Source: Sulfurospirillaceae bacterium (GTDB lineage Bacteria; Campylobacterota; Campylobacteria; Campylobacterales; Sulfurospirillaceae). From it: 7,290 nucleotides of DNA. Shown here piece by piece: positions 1-5,176 of this stretch. The notes beneath the pieces are model-generated. The model had not been told where the DNA came from. It worked only from the letters and a program-made list of their open reading frames with translations, and ran no database searches. The position numbers and the translations under genes are program-made. The stretch is taken from contig JAQWCT010000137.1 of NCBI GenBank assembly GCA_028705785.1, positions 1 to 7,290 of the forward strand. The letters run 5' to 3'. The first letter of the stretch is position 1. Each line of letters starts with the position of its first letter.

Positions 1-627
1 CTCACAGATTCTCTCAAAAACATGGTTTCAGTCCTCCTTTCTCACGAAAATGAACTCAAAGAGATGAATAAAACCCTAGAAAAAAAAGTACAAGAGCGTA
101 CGGTAGAGTTGCAAGATGCCAACGAAAAGTTAACCCATTTGTCCCGTCATGACACACTAACCCAACTACACAATCGCTTAGCGTCTAATGAATATTTGCA
201 CCAAGAATTTCTTCGCATGAAAAGAACGCATACGCCATTTTCTGTTGCCGTGCTAGACATTGACCATTTTAAAAAAGTCAATGACACCTATGGTCACGAT
301 GTTGGAGATGTCGTTTTAATCCATGTTGCAAAGATTTTAAAAGAGTTGGCGAGAACGACAGATTTTGTGGCACGCTTTGGTGGTGAAGAATTTTTACTTA
401 TCTTGCCAGACACTCTTCAAGAAGGAGCGTACAAGGTTGCTGAAAAAATTCGTTCCGCTATTGAAACTTCCAATCCTCCTACGGTGAAAAACATAACACT
501 CAGCATTGGTATAGCAACGGCTTCTGAAGAAGATAAACATGAAGATTATGTTGTCAAAATGGCAGATAAAGCGCTTTATCAAGCCAAAAATGAAGGACGA
601 AATCGAGTCGTTTGTTCGGTACAGTAA
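1..627 (+). CDS. Diguanylate cyclase, GGDEF domain, C-terminal part (5' end outside window)
   Basis: The product condenses two GTP into the second messenger cyclic di-GMP. The frame is open from base 1, so the first ATG at 22 is probably internal and the protein starts upstream. Residues are numbered from that ATG. The opening residues look like the second helix of a HAMP domain, followed by a heptad-rich signalling helix (about 9-42) and a complete GGDEF domain (about 40-201). The metal-binding D79, the guanine-contacting N87 and D96, and the active-site GGEEF (120-124, bases 379-393) are intact. RTTD at 111-114, five residues before GGEEF, is a canonical inhibitory I-site, so an active, product-inhibited cyclase is expected. 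The HAMP-like linker suggests a membrane receptor whose sensor lies upstream; that is inference. The stop lies 4 bases from the end of the convergent lipocalin gene. Confidence 0.95.
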   Translation, partial: LTDSLKNMVSVLLSHENELKEMNKTLEKKVQERTVELQDANEKLTHLSRHDTLTQLHNRLASNEYLHQEFLRMKRTHTPFSVAVLDIDHFKKVNDTYGHDVGDVVLIHVAKILKELARTTDFVARFGGEEFLLILPDTLQEGAYKVAEKIRSAIETSNPPTVKNITLSIGIATASEEDKHEDYVVKMADKALYQAKNEGRNRVVCSVQ

Positions 628-631
628 ATAT

Positions 632-1126
632 CTATTGACGCCATATAAGCTTTGCTTCATCAAACCCCAAAGCTTTTGCTCTGCCTAAAATCCCCTCAAG
701 TTCAGTTTGCTCCATAGAGGGCGTACGAGATAAAATCCAAAAATACTCTTTTTTTGGCTCACTGACAACAACAAAACGATAATCCTCCGCCAATTCTATA
801 ATCCAATAATCCCCATAAAATGGCCAGAAAAAAGTAACTTTGAGTTTTGAGTTGGTTTGCTCATCCACGATTTTTGCCCTACCATGCGCCTCTTTGGTTC
901 TATTTTCATCTTTGAGAAAACAGCGATTTAGCACCCCTATCATGCCATCATCTCTTAGCGTATAGATAGCCTCAACCTCGCTACATCCTCGCTCAAAACG
1001 ATGGTCATACCGTGCTATCTCATACCATTTCCCAAGATACCGCTCCAAGTCAACATGCGCCACAGTTTTCAACTCATCGCTCAGCCCAAAAACAAATGAC
1101 AAACATAAAAGAATAATTTTTTTCAC
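632..1126 (-). CDS. blc: Blc-type bacterial lipocalin
   Basis: Lipocalins form a beta-barrel that binds lipids or other hydrophobic ligands; E. coli Blc is an outer-membrane lipoprotein that prefers lysophospholipids. The 164-residue product has the Blc signature: GKW at 32-34 within YLGKWYEIARYDHRFERGC, then FYGDYW near 103-108 and WILSRTP near 130-136. C48 and C69 are placed where many Blc relatives have a paired cysteine set. Residues 1-16 form a short hydrophobic signal peptide. No acceptable lipobox is seen (C8 is preceded by LL and is too early), so a soluble periplasmic protein is more likely than a lipoprotein. The start is GTG, supported by AAGGG at 1133-1137 with a 6-base spacer and by the position 2 bases after the upstream gene, with which it should be co-transcribed. 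Confidence 0.93.
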   Translation of the reverse strand: MKKIILLCLSFVFGLSDELKTVAHVDLERYLGKWYEIARYDHRFERGCSEVEAIYTLRDDGMIGVLNRCFLKDENRTKEAHGRAKIVDEQTNSKLKVTFFWPFYGDYWIIELAEDYRFVVVSEPKKEYFWILSRTPSMEQTELEGILGRAKALGFDEAKLIWRQ

Positions 1127-1128
1127 CC

Positions 1129-1587
1129 TTAACCCTTACTCACAAAATAGGCTTGCGTCGCCTTATGCCGATAAGCAAACATTGCATCCATATCTTTTTT
1201 CAAAAACCAAAAAAGGATACCTCCCAACCAAGAAAGGGGTGGCGAAAACACAATAGTCTCCTCCATGCGTGTTAATTTCTCATCTACCTTGATAAATTGC
1301 CGTTCATGCCTAAAAAAAGCAAAAGGCCCTTTTATCATCGCATCGACGATAGTATTTGGAGCTGAGAACACAGCGATTTGCATATCCCACCTCATCGTAA
1401 TACCAAATCGTTTAATATCCAAAACAACCCTACTTCCTTCACGCAACGGCGTATCCATCGAAACAATGCTAACCTGAGTTGAGCGCGGCGTAATAAGCGG
1501 AAGATTGTGCGTGTCCGTGTGAAAACCAAAAACATCTTCAACCGAAGCTTGAAGCAAACAGTGATAAGTCAATATATATTTTTTCAT
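1129..1587 (-). CDS. SRPBCC (START-like) family protein
   Basis: The 152-residue product belongs to the START-like/Bet v 1-like superfamily, whose helix-grip fold holds a hydrophobic ligand in a central cavity. The clues are the opening beta strand with the VEDVFGFHTDTHNLPLITP region (about 17-34), the mid-protein GPFAFFRHERQF motif (about 87-98), and the MEETIVFSPP strand followed by a long amphipathic C-terminal helix. These match the SRPBCC proteins often annotated loosely as polyketide cyclase/dehydrase or CDP-paratose epimerase-like. There is no signal peptide, so it is probably cytoplasmic, and its ligand cannot be read from sequence. It is the first gene of a two-gene unit with the lipocalin; both are lipid-binding folds, which makes a shared envelope-lipid role possible (inference). 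The ATG is preceded by AAAGGG at a rather long 12-base spacing. Confidence 0.85.
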   Translation of the reverse strand: MKKYILTYHCLLQASVEDVFGFHTDTHNLPLITPRSTQVSIVSMDTPLREGSRVVLDIKRFGITMRWDMQIAVFSAPNTIVDAMIKGPFAFFRHERQFIKVDEKLTRMEETIVFSPPLSWLGGILFWFLKKDMDAMFAYRHKATQAYFVSKG

Positions 1588-1658
1588 AAAACAATGATAC
1601 CCTTTTTACACATCATTCATAGGATAAAAATGGCGATTGATTTTTTGATAAGTGAAAA

Positions 1659-1676
1659 ACCTTTACATGTAAAGGT
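1659..1676. repeat. 18-bp perfect palindrome, copy 1 of the CTTTACATGTAAAG family
   Basis: ACCTTTACATGTAAAGGT is fully self-complementary. It lies 72 bases upstream of the minus-strand SRPBCC gene and 121 bases upstream of the plus-strand membrane-protein gene, in a divergent promoter region. The same 14-bp core recurs at 2126-2139 and 4887-4900. It could be an operator for a dimeric regulator or a dispersed repeat; the sequence alone does not decide. There is no T-run after it, so a terminator is unlikely. Confidence 0.75.
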
Positions 1677-1796
1677 AAAAATATCTCCTCAAAGATAAAG
1701 GGGATGAGTCTACTTTAACTCTTTAAATAAAGAGCATCATATAAAAAGTTTGGCTATCATCATTTTCAACATTTATCACAGAGGACTTTTAGAGAT

Positions 1797-2078
1797 ATGA
1801 CATCAATTGAAATGGATTTTTTCCAGTGGCTTGGCTTTGCAGGGATGATTTTTATTGTTATCGCCTATTTTTTCTTACAACTTGGTATGTATGATATTCA
1901 TGCCTTAAACTATCAGCTTCTTAATCTTGTAGGTGCGATTGCACTGATTATCTCTCTTTTGGTCCATTTTAATTTAGGGTCATTTTTAATTGAAGTTTTT
2001 TGGATTATGATTACAGTGTATGGACTCTTTAAAACACTTCGACATAGGCGAAAAAGCGACAAAAAGACTAAATCTTAA
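1797..2078 (+). CDS. Small inner-membrane protein, CBU_0592-like family
   Basis: The 93-residue product has three predicted membrane helices (about 9-29, 40-58 and 61-79) and a strongly basic C-terminal tail (RHRRKSDKKTK), which by the positive-inside rule should face the cytoplasm. The arrangement of a glycine-rich first helix, an aromatic turn with Q28-L-G, LNxxGA at about 42-47 and a final E-xx-W before the third helix (E66, W69) resembles the small CBU_0592 family of uncharacterised membrane proteins. No biochemical function is known for that family. The ATG at 1797 follows AGAGGA (about 1780-1785) at a loose spacing and AGAG at 1791-1794; ATG 1812 is an alternative that would drop five residues. 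It is transcribed alone or with poxB, 174 bases downstream, but the palindrome-containing gap argues for separate promoters. Confidence 0.8.
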   Translation: MTSIEMDFFQWLGFAGMIFIVIAYFFLQLGMYDIHALNYQLLNLVGAIALIISLLVHFNLGSFLIEVFWIMITVYGLFKTLRHRRKSDKKTKS

Positions 2079-2095
2079 AGCTAAACTTTTAACAT

Positions 2096-2108
2096 CTTGC
2101 ATGTAAAT
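2096..2108. repeat. Degenerate copy of the CTTTACATGTAAAG palindrome
   Basis: CTTGCATGTAAAT matches the palindrome core around CATGTAAA but has lost one base and the symmetry of the left arm. It sits just 18 bases left of the perfect copy at 2124-2141, giving a degraded-plus-intact pair in the poxB upstream region. The short length makes chance resemblance possible. Confidence 0.35.
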
Positions 2109-2123
2109 ATTTTACGACTCAAA

Positions 2124-2141
2124 ATCTTTACATGTAAAGAT
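2124..2141. repeat. 18-bp perfect palindrome, copy 2 of the CTTTACATGTAAAG family
   Basis: ATCTTTACATGTAAAGAT is fully self-complementary and lies 111 bases upstream of the poxB start. Its right flank (GAAAACACCTCAAA) resembles the right flank of copy 1 (GTAAAAATATCTCCTCAAA), so copies 1 and 2 may share more than the palindrome. Candidate operator for poxB or a dispersed repeat; no regulator can be assigned. Confidence 0.75.
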
Positions 2142-2241
2142 GAAAACACCTCAAACCCCCATTTTCCAAAACTACAATAAATAGTTTATTATCGTCAAGA
2201 ATAAAGAGATTACAATGAGTATGTGTCAATAATTATAATTG

Positions 2242-2247
2242 AAAGGA
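2242..2247 (+). promoter_or_regulatory. Ribosome binding site that fixes the poxB start
   Basis: AAAGGA lies 5 bases before ATG 2253. An in-frame GTG at 2223 would add ten residues but has no comparable site, and the protein from 2253 aligns with the known PoxB N-terminus. The ATG is therefore chosen. Confidence 0.8.
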
Positions 2248-2252
2248 TTTTT

Positions 2253-3977
2253 ATGAATGACAGTATTGCGATGTACTTTGCTAAGCTTTTAGCAGAAGTG
2301 GGGATTACGAGAATATGGGGAATTACAGGCGATTCTTTAAATGGATTGAGTGATAGTTTAAAAAAATTGGGACAAATTGAGTGGATGGGAACGCGTCATG
2401 AAGAAACAGCAGCTTTTGCGGCTGGTGCTGATGCGAAAGTGAGTGGTAAAATCGCCGTTTGTGCAGGCTCTTCTGGACCTGGAAATTTGCATCTGATCAA
2501 TGGTCTGTTTGATTGTCACCGAAATGGAGTGCCTGTTTTGGCGATTGCTTCGCATATACCTTCGAGTGAAATCGGAAGTGGGTATTTTCAAGAGACTCAT
2601 CCTGAAAATTTATTTAAAGAGTGTAGTGTTTATTGTGAGTTAGTCTCGACTCCTGAGCAAATGCCCTATATTTTAGAAACGGCAATTAGGCAAGCCATCT
2701 TAAAAAAAGGAGTGAGTGTCATCGTCATACCGGGGGATATTTTGCTTCTGCCTATGCCAAAAGATGCCAAATATTTGTGGAGCGAACCACATTTGCCAAA
2801 GGTATTGCCGTGTATGGATGACATTGATGAACTTGCAAAGATTTTAAATGACAATCAAAAAGTAACATTCCTATGTGGGTCAGGATGTCGTGATGCCCAT
2901 GATGAAGTCATTCGTCTTGCCAAACTTCTTAATGCACCCATTGTCCATGCGCTTGGAGGCAAAGAGTCAATGGAGGGGAACAACCCAAATAGCGTGGGTA
3001 TGACAGGACTTATCGGGTATGAATCGGGTTATTATGCGATGGAAAGCTCCGATGTATTGCTCATTTTAGGCTCAGCATTTCCGTATAAAGCGTTTTATCC
3101 GCAAAAGGCAAAAATCGTTCAAATAGACATCAAACCCGAAGCGCTAGGAAGACACACCCAAATTGAGCTAGGAATAGTGAGCGATATAAAATCAAGTTTA
3201 GAACTTTTGCTACCAAAAATAAAACAAAAAGAGAATGACACCTTTTTAAAAAGTGCTTTGGAACACTATAAAACAACGGTTGAAAATTTTGATAAATTAG
3301 CCAGTGGAGACAGTAAATCGGGGTTGATTCACCCGCAATATTTGACAAAATTGCTTAACACCTATGCGAGTGATGATGCGATATTTACATGCGATGTCGG
3401 CACACCTACGGTTTGGGCGGCTCGCTATTTAAATATGAATGGAAAGCGAAAACTGCTAGGCTCTTTCAATCACGGTTCAATGGCAAATGCACTTCCACAA
3501 GCCATCGGCGCAAAAGTGAGCTGTCCTGAGAAACAAGTCATTGCTTTGTGTGGTGATGGCGGTTTTGCGATGCTCATGGGCGATATATTGACACTGACTC
3601 AGCATAACATCAAAGCAAAAATCGTGATTTACGATAACAGTTCATTAGGATTTGTCGCCATGGAGATGAAAGCGGGTGGCTATTGGTACGACAACACAGA
3701 ATTAACCAATCCAGACTTCGCCGCAATCGCCAATGCCGCTGGCATTAAAGGCATAAGAGTCGAAAAACCTGAAGATTTAGAAGAGCGTGTCAAAGAGTTC
3801 CTTGCTTATGATGGCGCCGCTTTGCTTGATGTAACCATAGCAAAACAAGAGTTGGCAATGCCTCCAAAAATCTCTTTTGAAAATGCAAAGGGGTTTGGCA
3901 TCTACATGCTAAGAGCGATTATTAATGGCAAAGGCGATGAATTAATCGAAGTGGCAAGAGAGAATTTAATACGATAA
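2253..3977 (+). CDS. poxB: Pyruvate dehydrogenase (quinone), PoxB-type, ThDP- and FAD-dependent
   Basis: PoxB oxidatively decarboxylates pyruvate to acetate and CO2 and passes electrons through FAD to a membrane quinone. The 574-residue product matches the E. coli enzyme (572 residues) end to end. Visible elements are the ThDP-activating glutamate E50 in TRHEETAAFAAG; the N-terminal PYR domain with SGPGNLHLINGLFDCHRN; the central FAD-binding domain with VGMTGLIGYESGY; and the C-terminal PP domain with the ThDP/Mg motif from GDGG (434-437) to YDN (460-462). The last residues (AIINGKGDELIEVARENLIR) correspond to the amphipathic peptide that in E. coli swings out on pyruvate binding and activates the enzyme at the membrane. 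It has its own leader with a palindrome at 2124-2141. Campylobacterota generally use menaquinone rather than ubiquinone, so the acceptor is probably menaquinone (inference). Confidence 0.96.
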   Translation: MNDSIAMYFAKLLAEVGITRIWGITGDSLNGLSDSLKKLGQIEWMGTRHEETAAFAAGADAKVSGKIAVCAGSSGPGNLHLINGLFDCHRNGVPVLAIASHIPSSEIGSGYFQETHPENLFKECSVYCELVSTPEQMPYILETAIRQAILKKGVSVIVIPGDILLLPMPKDAKYLWSEPHLPKVLPCMDDIDELAKILNDNQKVTFLCGSGCRDAHDEVIRLAKLLNAPIVHALGGKESMEGNNPNSVGMTGLIGYESGYYAMESSDVLLILGSAFPYKAFYPQKAKIVQIDIKPEALGRHTQIELGIVSDIKSSLELLLPKIKQKENDTFLKSALEHYKTTVENFDKLASGDSKSGLIHPQYLTKLLNTYASDDAIFTCDVGTPTVWAARYLNMNGKRKLLGSFNHGSMANALPQAIGAKVSCPEKQVIALCGDGGFAMLMGDILTLTQHNIKAKIVIYDNSSLGFVAMEMKAGGYWYDNTELTNPDFAAIANAAGIKGIRVEKPEDLEERVKEFLAYDGAALLDVTIAKQELAMPPKISFENAKGFGIYMLRAIINGKGDELIEVARENLIR

Positions 3978-3998
3978 AATCAATAACTAGTGGATTTT

Positions 3999-4047
3999 AG
4001 GTGACAGTTATTGTGGCGATTAGCCTATAAAAAGTGGCATGTCACCT
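3999..4047. other. Long-spaced inverted repeat downstream of poxB
   Basis: AGGTGACA (3999-4006) and TGTCACCT (4040-4047) are perfect inverted arms separated by 33 bases that contain GTGGC twice and a small GGC-gatta-GCC hairpin. As RNA it would form a basal stem with an inner hairpin, 21 bases after the poxB stop and 104 bases before the next start. No T-run follows, so it is not a standard rho-independent terminator. It could be a structured 3' end, a leader element of the next gene, or a protein-binding site. I recognise no known riboswitch class. Confidence 0.45.
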
Positions 4048-4150
4048 TGCTTATATTTATTGAAACAAAATACAAGATTCTATCAGTATGTCAATACTTA
4101 CATATTTTTGTCGATTTATTTACATAAAACATATTCTAAAAGGATACTAA

Positions 4151-4801
4151 ATGATTAGCTCTACTTCTGCAAATCATTTGCAATTTAACCAAAATAGTGA
4201 TGTCTCCTTGTATGATAAAACAAAAACTTACTCGTCGATAAGCCAGTTCGAAGATTCACTTATACAATACGGCAAAGAGCAAACGAAGGTCTATAGCGAA
4301 AAATTTAAAACGCAAGAAAATGATGGCAAAACTTCAGTGGAAGAGCTCAAAAATCAACTCAAAAAAGAGTTTAGCATTTACAAACTAGTCTCATCAGAGC
4401 CGAGTAATGTTGTAGATGGACAACATCTTTTATATATAGACGACAACAATTTGAAAAAGATGGCAAATGATTCAGAATACAAAGCAAAGATATTTGACCT
4501 TTTGCGCAGAGAAAGTGCCTCTTTAGGCAGTAGTAAGATAAATATGGGTGGAGAAGTTGTCAACTTTACGATGCTAGGTTCAATTTTTTCACTGAGTGAC
4601 TCTAACGAAAGTGTGGGTGGTATTCCCTACAGAGGAAGCGCAACCAGTGCTTCATTCTCTACAACAAAAACAAGCAATTCCCTTGGCTCAAGCAATGATT
4701 GGTTTAAGGAATTTATGGAAAAATTGGAAGAAAAAAGAGTGGAGAAAATGAGAGAAGAGGCACAAAAAGAGGATGCTAAGTTAAAAAATACCTACGCATA
4801 A
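4151..4801 (+). CDS. Hypothetical protein, 216 residues
   Basis: I do not recognise this protein with confidence. It has no signal peptide, no membrane segment and no cysteine. The N-terminus is polar and Ser/Asn-rich; residues 40-80 are Lys/Glu/Gln-rich and probably helical. A segment at about 93-125 (LYIDDNNLKKMANDSEYKAKIFDLLRRE) recalls the KMANDPEYK segment seen in DUF6033-like proteins. Residues 160-182 are Ser/Thr-rich and probably disordered, and 184-213 is a highly charged helix likely to be a coiled coil. The start is supported by AAAAGGA at 4138-4144 with a 6-base spacer. It stands alone, downstream of poxB with a 173-base gap. The flexible polar N-terminus is reminiscent of flagellar or type III-exported proteins, but nothing proves that. 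Base composition fits the genes to its left. Confidence 0.8.
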   Translation: MISSTSANHLQFNQNSDVSLYDKTKTYSSISQFEDSLIQYGKEQTKVYSEKFKTQENDGKTSVEELKNQLKKEFSIYKLVSSEPSNVVDGQHLLYIDDNNLKKMANDSEYKAKIFDLLRRESASLGSSKINMGGEVVNFTMLGSIFSLSDSNESVGGIPYRGSATSASFSTTKTSNSLGSSNDWFKEFMEKLEEKRVEKMREEAQKEDAKLKNTYA

Positions 4802-4882
4802 ACATCAAGTGTGGAAGAATTGTAAATTATCGTGAAATGGCATAAAATAATGAGTCAAATGAAAGTGAGTTACTTTTCATTA

Positions 4883-4904
4883 AATTCTTTACATGTAAAG
4901 AATT
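4883..4904. repeat. 22-bp perfect palindrome, copy 3 of the CTTTACATGTAAAG family
   Basis: The 14-bp core CTTTACATGTAAAG (4887-4900) is flanked by AATT on both sides, giving 22 bases of perfect dyad symmetry, the longest of the three copies. It lies 82 bases after the stop of the hypothetical gene and about 60 bases left of the tRNA fragment. No gene starts within 270 bases on either strand, which speaks against a simple promoter-operator role for this copy. Confidence 0.75.
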
Positions 4905-4962
4905 AGAGTACTATCTAGTACCTCTTTGACTACGAATTTGTATTTTGAAAGTTTGAGTGTGG

Positions 4963-4979
4963 TGGCGGACAGAGAGGGA
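4963..4979 (-). other. Fragment of a tRNA-Ser 3' end: probable island attachment site
   Basis: Read on the minus strand these 17 bases are TCCCTCTCTGTCCGCCA. This is the 3' half of a T-stem, a 7-base acceptor strand, discriminator G and CCA, as in serine tRNAs. The expected T-loop (TTCGAA) does not follow: at 4980 the match stops, so no tRNA gene is present. Integrases that insert into tRNA 3' ends leave exactly such a duplicate at the far junction. For a minus-strand tRNA the duplicate lies at the left and the island runs right to the intact gene, which fits the A+T-rich DNA from here on. Confidence 0.7.
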
Positions 4980-5071
4980 AGCTTAAAATAAACTTAATAT
5001 AACAATAAATACCCTAAAATAGGAACTTTCGCAACTCTGTCTTTTCATCTAAATAGTGATTTTTTGTTGTT

Positions 5072-5091
5072 TTTGGGCACGATTTGGGCAC
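5072..5091. repeat. Tandem TTTGGGCAC repeats at 11-bp spacing, candidate integrase arm sites
   Basis: TTTGGGCAC occurs at 5072-5080 and again at 5083-5091, one helical turn apart on the same face of the DNA. They lie about 93 bases inside the putative attachment core. Short direct repeats at this distance from the crossover are typical of arm-type binding sites of tyrosine recombinases. That reading depends on the attachment-site call; no integrase gene is present in the window. Confidence 0.45.
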
Positions 5092-5140
5092 AGTACAAAA
5101 TCTTGTATAAACTTTTATATACTTTCATTTTTGTTAAAAA

Positions 5141-5149
5141 TGCTAGAAT
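5141..5149 (+). promoter_or_regulatory. Probable extended -10 promoter of the DUF3883 nuclease gene
   Basis: TGCTAGAAT is an extended -10 (TGn plus TAGAAT at 5144-5149) with an A+T-rich upstream stretch and no clear -35, which is common in Campylobacterota sigma-70 promoters. Transcription would begin near 5156, giving a leader of about 20 bases before ATG 5177. Confidence 0.45.
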
Positions 5150-5176
5150 AACAAAACATTAATCATTTGGAAAAAT

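Larger units (their letters stand above)
4802..5176. other. 375-bp gene-free stretch marking the backbone/island junction
   Basis: No credible gene is seen; the longest readings are an 18-codon frame at about 4851 and a 27-codon minus-strand frame at 5045-5128. In order it contains a weak imperfect hairpin (4859-4880, ATGAAAGT against ACTTTTCAT) that could end the preceding transcript; palindrome copy 3 (4883-4904); a tRNA-Ser 3' fragment (4963-4979); an A+T-rich segment; the two TTTGGGCAC repeats (5072-5091); and a promoter-like sequence before the next gene. Confidence 0.7.

Noticed and set aside
1265..1698. Plus-strand frames opposite the SRPBCC gene and its upstream region
   Set aside because: No family resemblance, and they oppose a clearly conserved coding sequence or run into the promoter region.
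2234..2239. TATAAT as the poxB -10 element
   Set aside because: It would start transcription at or after the ribosome binding site, leaving no usable leader.
2223..2252. In-frame GTG 2223 as an upstream start for poxB
   Set aside because: It would add ten residues absent from PoxB relatives and lacks a ribosome site, while ATG 2253 has AAAGGA at 5 bases.
2358..2854. Minus-strand frames inside poxB
   Set aside because: They lie opposite strongly conserved PoxB coding sequence and show no recognisable protein; shadows of the real gene.
4859..4880. Imperfect hairpin as a rho-independent terminator of the 216-residue gene
   Set aside because: The stem is A/T-rich with a bulge and no proper T-run; kept only as a remark in the gene-free stretch.
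5045..5128. 27-codon minus-strand frame spanning the GGGCAC repeats
   Set aside because: Too short, no ribosome site, and better explained by the repeats; a remnant of an integrase end cannot be shown.
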